DNA of 64,000 nucleotides from Herpetosiphon llansteffanensis (GTDB lineage: Bacteria > Chloroflexota > Chloroflexia > Chloroflexales > Herpetosiphonaceae): contig NZ_PUBZ01000033.1 of NCBI RefSeq assembly GCF_003205875.1, positions 79,671 to 143,670 on the forward strand. The letters run 5' to 3'. A program made the translations under genes and the position numbers. The notes beneath the pieces were generated by a model. That model ran no database searches. It saw only the letters and a list, made by a program, of their open reading frames with translations, and had not been told where the DNA came from. Position 1 is the first letter of the stretch. Each line of letters begins with the position of its first letter. Positions 57,876 to 64,000 of the stretch are shown here, one piece after another.

Positions 57876-58796
57876 ATGCAACAAGCGCAAACACAGCGCC
57901 AACCCTCCCGACTGTTTACCATGGCTATGATTGGGCTAGCCGTGTTTGTGGTAGCAGCAATTTTGCTGATTGGGGTCGCTCAAGGTGGCCAAAATGTAAT
58001 TACCTTGGCGGTGCCAGCTTTTATGGCGGGGGTTTTGTCGTTTCTCTCGCCGTGTACCTTGCCCGTGCTGCCAGCCTATTTTGCCTGGACATTTGGGATT
58101 AATAGTGCTGGTGATGAGAGTGTCACCCAAAAACGCCAGCGCACCATTATCTCGTCGTTGGCCTTCTTTGCGGGCTTGGCAACCACGATGGTTGTGCTGG
58201 GCATGGCGATTACGGCAACCAGCCAAGCCATCCGCGGCATTTCATCCAACAAAGATTTATTTGCCCAAATTGGTGGCGTTATCATCATTATTATGGGCGT
58301 GATGAGCATCTTTGGCATTGGCTTCACGGGAGCAAATATCAAACGTAGCTCAAGCGCTACGGTTGGCAGCGCCTATCTCTATGGCCTGACCTTTGCCCTC
58401 GGCTGGACGGCCTGTATTGGCCCGATTTTGGGTGCAATTTTGACCTTGCTGATCTCAACTGGGGCTTCGATTATCGCTGGGGCAACATTAACCTTCATCT
58501 ATGTGCTTGGCTTGGCACTACCCTTAATGATCGTCGCGACCTTTTTCAACAAGTTTGGCCAAGGCTCGAAGGGGTGGAAGCTTCTACGCGGACGAGCGCT
58601 AGAGTTTAACATCGGCAAGCGCACGATTATTTTGCACTCCACGAGTGTGATCAGTGGCATCTTGTTGATTGCAGTTGGTATTTTGCTCGTGACAGGCCAA
58701 ATGAGCACATTAAACGATATTGCGCTCGATAATCCAATTAGCAAATGGGCCAACAACGTTCAATACGATATTCAAAATTTCTTCACTGGCGAGTAG
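57876..58796 (+). CDS. ccdA: CcdA/DsbD-like thiol-disulphide transmembrane protein
   Basis: 306 residues, about seven hydrophobic helices (the classic CcdA has six). The redox pair is visible: FLSPCTLPVLPAYF in helix two and TACIGPILGAIL in helix five, each with one conserved Cys. It passes electrons from cytoplasmic thioredoxin across the membrane for cytochrome c maturation or for reducing extracellular disulphides. Starts three bases after folP with GAAGGA inside the folP end. The thioredoxin at 35462 is not adjacent. Ends at palindromic repeats. Confidence 0.88.
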   Translation: MQQAQTQRQPSRLFTMAMIGLAVFVVAAILLIGVAQGGQNVITLAVPAFMAGVLSFLSPCTLPVLPAYFAWTFGINSAGDESVTQKRQRTIISSLAFFAGLATTMVVLGMAITATSQAIRGISSNKDLFAQIGGVIIIIMGVMSIFGIGFTGANIKRSSSATVGSAYLYGLTFALGWTACIGPILGAILTLLISTGASIIAGATLTFIYVLGLALPLMIVATFFNKFGQGSKGWKLLRGRALEFNIGKRTIILHSTSVISGILLIAVGILLVTGQMSTLNDIALDNPISKWANNVQYDIQNFFTGE

Positions 58797-58800
58797 AAAT

Positions 58801-59152
58801 TTCCCCCTCACCCCCCAGCCCCCTCTCCCACTGGACGCGGGCGAGGGGGAGCCACCACAGGAACTGACAAAAAGACAGGGGCCAAATCCAACCTCGCCCA
58901 CTGAATGAGGGCGAGGGGGAGCCGACCATTTTCACCGCCTAGTGCGGCAGAACCACACGGTTAAAGCCCCTCGCCCGCGCACGGGCGAGGGGTTGGGGTG
59001 AGGGGATCTTAACCTGTGTAAGCCAGCCCACGCTCCCACTGCACGTGGACGAGGGGGAGCCGACCGTTTTCACCACCTAGTGCGGCAGAACCACGGTGTT
59101 AAAGCCCCTCGCCCGCCGCGTGGGAGAGGGGTTGGGGTGAGGGGATCTTAAT
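58801..59152 (-). repeat. GC-rich palindromic elements, two or three partial copies
   Basis: First copy (58801-59010) is split by about 70 bases of inserted near-repeat (GGAACTGACAAAAAGACAGGGGCC) between two CTCGCCC...GGGAGC halves. Second copy about 59030-59152 (CCCACGCTCCCACTGCACG ... GGGGTTGGGGTGAGGGGA). They share TTTTCACCxCCTAGTGCGGCAGAACCAC, and lie between convergent genes. Confidence 0.88.
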
Positions 59153-59185
59153 ACCGATGAACCTATAAACCTGCCATAGCAAGAA

Positions 59186-59785
59186 TCATTCGTTAGTAGC
59201 AATTCCATTCATGAGCGAGAAGAGGGACAACGCATTATATTCATCCAAGGTTAAAAATTTGCTCCCAGTTATGCCTTGCGCATGCATAGCGGCCCGAACC
59301 TCGTCATGCACAAAGATGAGATAGCGATAGCTCGTATCCAAGCAGACCGGTGGCACATGGCTAGGGAGCGCTGGATTTAGACGCAATGGTGTATCTCGAT
59401 CATCTTCGTCGTCGCACTGCGGATCGATGATGGATGCTGTTTCCAAGATGCGATAGACCACATAATCGTCGCTTTGCGGCAGGACATATTTGGTTCGCTT
59501 ATCGCGCAATAGCACGGGATAGGCTTCATGGGGCGTGCCAAACGCATTAAATAGTGATGCAAGCCGCTGGTGAATCAATAAAAAACCAGAAGCATTCCAA
59601 TAGGTATCGGGCTGGTTCGGCACCGAATGGACGACAAACTCCAAAACCTCTGGGTAGTGCAACGGAACCAGCGGAGTAGCATACTGCCATGCACGATGAA
59701 TATCGGAGGATGGCAAATTCAAACATTCGGCAGTAAGCGTCTTTCTGCGGTACTCCAGCATATCTGTCTCAAAAATCGTATACAT
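59186..59785 (-). CDS. DUF1629/Imm11-like protein
   Basis: 199 residues, soluble, no signal. Reads like the DUF1629 (Imm11) group: NASGFLLIHQRLASLFNAFGTPHEAYPVLLRDKRTK followed by YVVYRIL and a C-terminal YLIFVHDEVRAAMHAQGITGSKFLTLDEYNAL in pieces. Those proteins are often immunity partners of polymorphic toxins, but no toxin gene is adjacent, so this would be an orphan immunity gene or has another role. Start: ATG 59785 after AAAGGAT. Acidic stretch DDEDDRD in the middle. Moderate confidence, from memory of the family. Confidence 0.6.
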   Translation of the reverse strand: MYTIFETDMLEYRRKTLTAECLNLPSSDIHRAWQYATPLVPLHYPEVLEFVVHSVPNQPDTYWNASGFLLIHQRLASLFNAFGTPHEAYPVLLRDKRTKYVLPQSDDYVVYRILETASIIDPQCDDEDDRDTPLRLNPALPSHVPPVCLDTSYRYLIFVHDEVRAAMHAQGITGSKFLTLDEYNALSLFSLMNGIATNE

Positions 59786-59895
59786 TGGTATCCTTTCTCA
59801 ATCTGCACATACGCCAAATCGAACATTAATTTAATGATTGCCCAAAACGCGGACAATGTTATAGTCGACGACTCATTCCTAAATCAAAGCGCTTA

Positions 59896-59940
59896 AGCCC
59901 CTCGCTCGTTCGACGGGAGAGGGGTTGGGGTGAGGGAATT
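59896..59940. repeat. Partial GC-rich palindromic element
   Basis: Only the closing half (CCCCTCGCTCGTTCGACGGGAGAGGGGTTGGGGTGAGGGAA in pieces) is present next to the MBL gene stop, a solo remnant of the family. Confidence 0.8.
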
Positions 59941-59947
59941 TGACCAC

Positions 59948-60961
59948 TTAAAACAATTCATAGACCACATTAATTGGGTCGCGGTCGTCGTCGTCGGGGG
60001 CGATATTGACCGGGCGTACATAGCCGCGCAGATACAAATATTCAACAAATGCGCCAACTTTTTCGATGCCCAATAACTCGTCGTAGCCATGCAAGCCCCG
60101 ATACATCGCAGCACTCAGCTGAGCCACAGTTTGCGGCTGGGCTTTGAGCAAATCGCTAATGCGCTCGATTTTACGCTGATTCGAGGCAAAAATTTGCTCC
60201 AAACGCTTGGGCAAGTTTTCGATTGGCTGCTCGTGGCCGCCCAACGTCAAAGCAATCCCATCAAGCTGGGCCACTTGTTGCAAGCCCCAAATATAATGCT
60301 CCAAGCCCGTACCCGGCGTGATCATTTCGGGGGCAAGATGCGGTGCGGTGCGGGCCAAAATATGATCAGCACTAAACAACACCTCATCCAAACGCAAACA
60401 CACTTGGCCTGGGCAATGGCCAGGGGTATACACCACATCGAATAAATCGCACAGCCGATCGCCATCTTCGAAGGTTTGCTCGATTGGCGCGGTTTGAAAC
60501 GCCTCTTTATTCTGCAAATACATGCCCATCAAATGCTGATGTTGCTCGCCAGAAACCCCTGCATGGCGCAAAAAGCGACTTAATGCCTTGGATGCGAAAA
60601 GCAACCGCCCATCGTAATTGGTTATTACCCGTCGATCGGCAATGTGGATGGCGGTTGGCGCTTGGGTAAATTGGCGCACAAACGGCAACCCACCAAAATG
60701 ATCGATATGCGCGTGGGTCAAAATAATCTGATTGACATCGGCTAGGCTGAATGTTTCGCCCCATTGGTCTTGAATGGCCTCGAAGCCAGCCAGCAAATCG
60801 CGATTGGAATTGCCATGACCTGAGCCAGTATCGATCAAACAGATGGTACTATCGGCAACCACCACATAGACATTAGCATAAAACTGCGGAAAAACCTCTA
60901 CAGGCAGACTGTAGATGCGTGCACCAGCTTGGGTTTCAAAACGTAAAACACGTTGCTCCAC
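59948..60961 (-). CDS. MBL-fold metallo-hydrolase
   Basis: 337 residues. Metallo-beta-lactamase fold: IDTGSGHGN, the zinc-binding HAHIDHFGG motif (HxHxDH), TPGHCPGQVCLRL with the third-site His, LFSADHIL with Asp and GGHEQPIEN near the end. Resembles LACTB2/glyoxalase-II-like members, which hydrolyse thioesters or nucleic acids. The C-terminal 90 residues form a winged-helix-like domain (RISDLLKAQPQTVAQLSAAMYRGL, FVEYLYLRGYV), as in LACTB2-type proteins. GTG start at 60961, five bases after AAGGAGG. Divergent from the phosphatase gene. Confidence 0.9.
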   Translation of the reverse strand: MEQRVLRFETQAGARIYSLPVEVFPQFYANVYVVVADSTICLIDTGSGHGNSNRDLLAGFEAIQDQWGETFSLADVNQIILTHAHIDHFGGLPFVRQFTQAPTAIHIADRRVITNYDGRLLFASKALSRFLRHAGVSGEQHQHLMGMYLQNKEAFQTAPIEQTFEDGDRLCDLFDVVYTPGHCPGQVCLRLDEVLFSADHILARTAPHLAPEMITPGTGLEHYIWGLQQVAQLDGIALTLGGHEQPIENLPKRLEQIFASNQRKIERISDLLKAQPQTVAQLSAAMYRGLHGYDELLGIEKVGAFVEYLYLRGYVRPVNIAPDDDDRDPINVVYELF

Positions 60962-61073
60962 AGCGGCCTCCTTATACTACTAAGGCCAATTGTACCGCAC
61001 CCAAGGCGGGCTGTCTCGTGGTATGATGAACACAGGCAATCGCACCATCAATACTAGAAATCTGAGGATTGTT

Positions 61074-61790
61074 ATGTTGGAACTGCAAGTTGGTGTTGCA
61101 AAAGTTGGCAAGTATGCCACCCCAGAAAGCGGCGACACCCTTGAGATGATCGAGCGACCGCATGGCGGCTTTTCATTTGTATTAGCTGATGGTCAAGGCA
61201 GTGGGCGGGGGGCCAAAACGCTCAGTAACCTTGTCACAACTAGGGCAATTTCCATGCTCAAGGATGGCGCACGCGATGGTGCTGTTGCGCGAGCGGTTCA
61301 CGATTATCTGTATGCCTATCGCCATGGCCAAGTCTCAGCAACACTTAATATACTTTCAGTAGATCTTTCAGCCCGAAGTGTGTTAGTATCAAGAAATAAT
61401 CCTTGTCCATTTTATGTAATCGATGAACAAGGAATGACGACCTACAACGAGCCGTCAACGCCAATTGGCCTGTATTCGATGACCAAGCCGGTGATCACCA
61501 AAATTACGTTACGTCCGTATGTGTATGTGGTGGTGTTTACCGATGGCATTTTGCATGCGGGCCGACGTTACAACGAAAGTATTGAGCTCGACAACTATCT
61601 TGGCAATTTCAACGTTCGCCAAGGACGAACAGCCCAAGAAGTTACCGATGATTTATTAGGACGTGCAGTGGAACTCGATCAAAATCGACCGAACGACGAT
61701 ATGAGCGTCATCGTGATGGCCGCCTTACCGATGGAGTCGGAAAATAAAGTTCGCCGCATGACCGTCTGTTTTCCAGTAGAACGAGCCTAA
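61074..61790 (+). CDS. SpoIIE/RsbX-like PP2C phosphatase
   Basis: 238 residues. The fold and metal-site motifs of the PPM/SpoIIE family are visible: FSFVLADGQGSGRGAKTLS (first Asp/Gly pair), VVVFTDGILHAGRRYNES and NDDMSVIVMA. The sizes resemble RsbX/RsbU-like phosphatases that act on STAS-domain phosphoserines. The window also encodes an RsbR-type protein at 47270, but the genes are far apart. Start: ATG 61074 six bases after GAGG; the longer frame to 60990 is in the divergent promoter region. Confidence 0.85.
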   Translation: MLELQVGVAKVGKYATPESGDTLEMIERPHGGFSFVLADGQGSGRGAKTLSNLVTTRAISMLKDGARDGAVARAVHDYLYAYRHGQVSATLNILSVDLSARSVLVSRNNPCPFYVIDEQGMTTYNEPSTPIGLYSMTKPVITKITLRPYVYVVVFTDGILHAGRRYNESIELDNYLGNFNVRQGRTAQEVTDDLLGRAVELDQNRPNDDMSVIVMAALPMESENKVRRMTVCFPVERA

Positions 61791-61849
61791 TTCACAGGCT
61801 TCATCGAGGCAAAGCTGGCGGTCAGCAGATACGCTGAAAGGAACCGCCG

Positions 61850-62197
61850 ATGAGTGATCAAGCTGAAACAGTGGTAATTGTGGGGCCATGTGCCGCCGGT
61901 AAAACGACCTTACGCCAAGGCTTGGAAACCCATGGAATTCAAGCGCGGGTGATTGCCCAAGAGCATTCTGGGATTCGTGGGCTTTGGCGCAAACATCAAG
62001 CAGATTATGTGATTTATCTTGATGTTGATTTACCAGCTGTCCATGAACGTGGCCGACCCACATTCCCTGCTTGGTTACACAATCAGCAGCAACAACGCTT
62101 ACAAGAAGCCCGTGATGCTGCCGATATTTATCTCGATACCACCAAACATTCGATCAACGATGTCCTGCGCCGGGTACTTTCGGTGATCAGCCACTAA
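61850..62197 (+). CDS. Small P-loop NTPase/kinase-like protein
   Basis: 115 residues. Walker A GPCAAGKTTLRQGL (12-19 core) near the N-terminus; then IAQEHSGIRGLWRKHQADYVIYLDVDLP (Walker-B-like YLDVD), and a helical tail with DAADIYLDTTKHSINDVLRRVLSVI, like the last strand and helix of small NMP-kinase folds. Too short for a usual nucleotide kinase lid; substrate unknown. Start: ATG 61850 after AAGGAA, 60 bases after the phosphatase and likely cotranscribed with it. Confidence 0.8.
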   Translation: MSDQAETVVIVGPCAAGKTTLRQGLETHGIQARVIAQEHSGIRGLWRKHQADYVIYLDVDLPAVHERGRPTFPAWLHNQQQQRLQEARDAADIYLDTTKHSINDVLRRVLSVISH

Positions 62198-62206
62198 AAT
62201 AGCAAG

Positions 62207-62240
62207 CCTGTTTGCAGTAATTGTAAGCAGGTTTGTCGTT
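62207..62240 (+). terminator. Probable terminator
   Basis: Ten-pair stem with two G-U pairs, CCTGTTTGCA / TGTAAGCAGG (62207-62216, 62222-62231), followed by TTTGTCGTTT. Confidence 0.6.
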
Positions 62241-62263
62241 TAAGCGCATAAATCCAGTATAAT
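62233..62263 (+). promoter_or_regulatory. Candidate promoter of the GT-C-like gene
   Basis: Consensus TATAAT at 62258-62263 with TTGTCG 19 bases upstream (62233-62238), 36 bases before the ATG at 62300. Confidence 0.5.
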
Positions 62264-62299
62264 CCTCGTATTCAGCCACAACCGATAGCGAGGATTATA

Positions 62300-63667
62300 A
62301 TGTTCAAACCACTCAGAAATTGGTTTCTCCAACAAGATTATCTTATTCTAATTGCTTTTATATTGATTTTTGCAATGAGTGCCTGTATGAACTTTAGTAG
62401 TGATACATGGTGGCTCTTACGCACAGGTCAAGATATTTTTCAGCAAAAAAGCATTATTACCACTGATCTCTACAGCTGGACAAATCTCAATGCCTACTGG
62501 CCAAATCATGAATGGCTAACCCAAGTGCTGATGTACCTGATTTATGCAATCGGCGGGCTTGGATTAATCGTGATTGCATTTGCATCCGTGGTAACCCTAA
62601 CATGGCTGATTATTTATCGATTAAGCCCCAGTAGTAGCAAAATAACCTTATTGCTGATCACTTTAGGCATTATCGATAACATTAGTGCGTGGAGCATTCG
62701 GCCACAAATTATTTCATTTTTATTATTTATTAGTTTGATTATATTGATTCGTCAGCCAAAATTGCACTGGTGGATTGTGCCTTATATGCTGGTTTGGGCC
62801 AATTTACACGCAGGCTTCGTAATTGGCATCGTATTACTTGGTTTAGTTGGGATTGCAGCGATTATCAAACGCGAAGCAATTCTACACTGGCTGATGATTG
62901 GGATTGCAGCGGTAAGCGCAACCATGATTAATCCACATGGCTATAAATTATGGCTTTTCACCCTGAATTCACTCGATAGCAGCACCTATAGCTTTATTGA
63001 AGAATGGCGCAGCCAAAGCTTGACGAATATCAGTAGCTATCCATTCTTTTTATTAGTTGGCGTGGTTGGGCTGGTTTGGTATAAAAAACGCTACAAACCG
63101 AGCACCAGCTACGATTGGTTTTTGATGTTGGCCACACTCTTATTTGGATTTATGGCATTTCGTTCAGTGCGCCAAAGCATCTTTTTCGATGGCTTAGCAG
63201 TTTTATTTTTGGCCCAAATGCTCGCACCGAAGCAGGCGATAGCGATTAAAGCCAAAAAAGCCGAACCAATGCAATTAATCTTAGTTGGCATTACCGGTGT
63301 TATTGCAGTTGGATTAGCACTATTTGTGTGGAATCAACGCGAGCCACTACTTTCAGAGCCAATTATTGCAGCTTTGGAGCAATGTCCAGCCAATATGTAT
63401 AATAGCTATAATATTGGTGGCGAGCTAATTTGGTTTGCACCACAAAAGCCAGTTTTTATTGATAACCGTTTTGATCCGTATCCCAAAGACTTTATGCAGG
63501 CAAACGTAAGCATGGAACAAACAGGCGAGTATCAAGCCCTGTTTAGCAAATACAATATTGGTTGTGCCATTGTTGAAAATAATAGCCTGCTTGATACGGC
63601 ACTCACGCGGGATGGCTGGCAGCGTCAAACCAATAATCAAAGTTACAGTGTTTTCTATCAACCATAG
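62300..63667 (+). CDS. Polytopic membrane protein, GT-C/glycosyltransferase-like
   Basis: 455 residues with about ten membrane segments. After the first helix comes DTWWLLRTGQDIFQQKSIITTDLYSWT and YWPNHEWLTQVLMYLIY, a pattern of a family related to GT-C membrane glycosyltransferases (Asp near the first loop, His/Glu after). RPQIISFLLF, NLHAGFVIG, NPHGYKLW and FRSVRQSIFF follow. The C-terminal soluble part (380-455: CPANMYNSYNIGGELIWFAPQKPVFIDNRFDPY in pieces) is also typical. Likely transfers a sugar from a lipid carrier outside the membrane, inferred. AT-richer than neighbours. Start: ATG 62300. Confidence 0.75.
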   Translation: MFKPLRNWFLQQDYLILIAFILIFAMSACMNFSSDTWWLLRTGQDIFQQKSIITTDLYSWTNLNAYWPNHEWLTQVLMYLIYAIGGLGLIVIAFASVVTLTWLIIYRLSPSSSKITLLLITLGIIDNISAWSIRPQIISFLLFISLIILIRQPKLHWWIVPYMLVWANLHAGFVIGIVLLGLVGIAAIIKREAILHWLMIGIAAVSATMINPHGYKLWLFTLNSLDSSTYSFIEEWRSQSLTNISSYPFFLLVGVVGLVWYKKRYKPSTSYDWFLMLATLLFGFMAFRSVRQSIFFDGLAVLFLAQMLAPKQAIAIKAKKAEPMQLILVGITGVIAVGLALFVWNQREPLLSEPIIAALEQCPANMYNSYNIGGELIWFAPQKPVFIDNRFDPYPKDFMQANVSMEQTGEYQALFSKYNIGCAIVENNSLLDTALTRDGWQRQTNNQSYSVFYQP

Positions 63668-63787
63668 CTGCTACAAAATTAATTCAAGCAGTGAGCACAC
63701 TAAACCATGCTGATCAAAACGTGCAATTAAACAAATAGCCATCATAGACAACAAAGATTGAAGCAATGAGCTAAAGGCTATAAACAA

Positions 63788-63820
63788 CCTCCATGGATGC
63801 AATATCCATGGAGGATTTTT
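63788..63820 (+). terminator. Terminator of the GT-C-like gene
   Basis: Eleven-base stem CCTCCATGGAT / ATCCATGGAGG (63788-63798, 63804-63814) followed by ATTTTTG. It stands 120 bases after the stop; nothing else is seen in 63668-63787. Confidence 0.85.
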
Positions 63821-63830
63821 GTTTGATAGC

Positions 63831-63870
63831 TAAACAAAAAGAAGACTCCGTTGGAAAACCAACGGAGTCT
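63831..63870 (-). terminator. Terminator of the rRNA operon
   Basis: Twelve-base perfect stem AGACTCCGTTGG / CCAACGGAGTCT (63843-63854, 63859-63870) with AAAA loop; on the minus strand it is followed by TCTTTTTGTTT. It lies nine bases past the 5S 3' end. Confidence 0.93.
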
Positions 63871-63878
63871 ATCTGGAA

Positions 63879-63995
63879 TGGTACGCATCCCCCTACGTTC
63901 CCACAGCGGGTGCTGCAGTAGCCTCGGTGTGTGTCGCGTTCACGGCCTGGTTCGGGATGGAGCAGCGTGGGGCACAACCACCTCGACACGTACCA
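63879..63995 (-). rRNA. rrf: 5S ribosomal RNA
   Basis: About 117 bases, read on the minus strand from TGGTACGTGTCGAGG to GGATGCGTACCA. Helix I pairs TGGTACG with CGTACCA. Conserved 5S blocks are visible: CCCCACGCTGCTCCATCCCG, GAACCAGGCCGTGAACGC, and GCAGCACCCGCTGTGGGAACG. The 5S is normally last in the operon, so 23S and 16S should follow beyond the right edge of the window. Exact ends are from helix pairing. Confidence 0.93.
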
Positions 63996-64000
63996 AATTG

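Noticed and set aside
63668..63787. Extra gene between the GT-C-like gene and the rRNA operon
   Set aside because: No frame of useful length or ribosome site; only a terminator.

Overview
This window looks like chromosomal DNA of a filamentous gliding Chloroflexota bacterium, most probably Herpetosiphon or a close relative. That is inferred from protein character, roughly balanced base composition, many STAND/TPR and Ser/Thr-kinase proteins, and very repeat-rich intergenic DNA; no 16S rRNA is present to prove it. There is no prophage, transposase, CRISPR array or tRNA. The right edge enters a ribosomal RNA operon from its 3' end (5S rRNA on the minus strand).

Layout. 1-8.5 kb: partial RlmI-type methyltransferase, endonuclease-type mutL, two tandem histidine-rich membrane proteins, psuG and a DUF3105 protein. 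8.6-11.3 kb: a secreted GH99-like protein and a VapC/Phd-YefM toxin-antitoxin pair. 11.7-18.4 kb: a complete branched-chain amino acid ABC transporter operon (livK-H-M-G-F) ending in a cupin gene, with a good promoter, an attenuator after livK and a terminator. 18.5-26.1 kb: EamA-like transporter, flippase-like protein plus polyprenyl-phosphate glycosyltransferase, TetR regulator, UDP-sugar dehydrogenase, rimI and a lipoprotein. 26.2-32.4 kb: cmk, then an operon of a double-PH membrane protein, a large exported membrane protein and an ABC-2 exporter. 32.7-35.0 kb: a compact trio (receiver-only response regulator with an apparent AUC start codon, STAND ATPase, HTH protein). 35.4-38 kb: thioredoxin under a MerR-type promoter, the MerR regulator, Spo0M and an unknown. 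38.1-45.3 kb: secreted DUF5107 protein, class III aminotransferase, SDR and an NB-ARC/TPR protein. 45.8-53 kb: zinc-ribbon protein, TetR, RsbR-like sensor, VWA lipoprotein and a Ser/Thr kinase with a DnaJ-type zinc finger. 53.4-56 kb: three tandem mosaic lipoproteins. 56.6-63.7 kb: folP-ccdA, an Imm11-like protein, MBL hydrolase, PP2C-type phosphatase, small P-loop protein and a GT-C-like membrane protein.

Two repeat classes fill the spacers. One is a 120-135 bp GC-rich nested palindrome (TCCCCTCACCCCAACCCC... with inverted ends), in clusters at 19.4, 22.7, 32.4, 45.6 and 58.8-59.9 kb. The other is a mosaic of short words (CTTCGTGTC arrays, AACGCAGAGGCGCAGAG, CACAGATTGGCACAGATT, AACATAGAGCATAGAAC, CATCCTTCATCC, GGCTATTGGCT) shuffled between genes. 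Most of the longer open frames inside these spacers are translations of repeats, not genes.

The most notable observations are the AUC-initiated response regulator, the 19-bp-spacer MerR promoter in front of an atypical thioredoxin (WCVHC), the secreted module shared by two unrelated enzyme-like proteins, the kinase/DnaJ-zinc-finger fusion, the tandem histidine-rich membrane proteins, and the lipoprotein triplet with conserved ends and variable cores. All functional assignments come from reading motifs and remembered family knowledge; no search was run.
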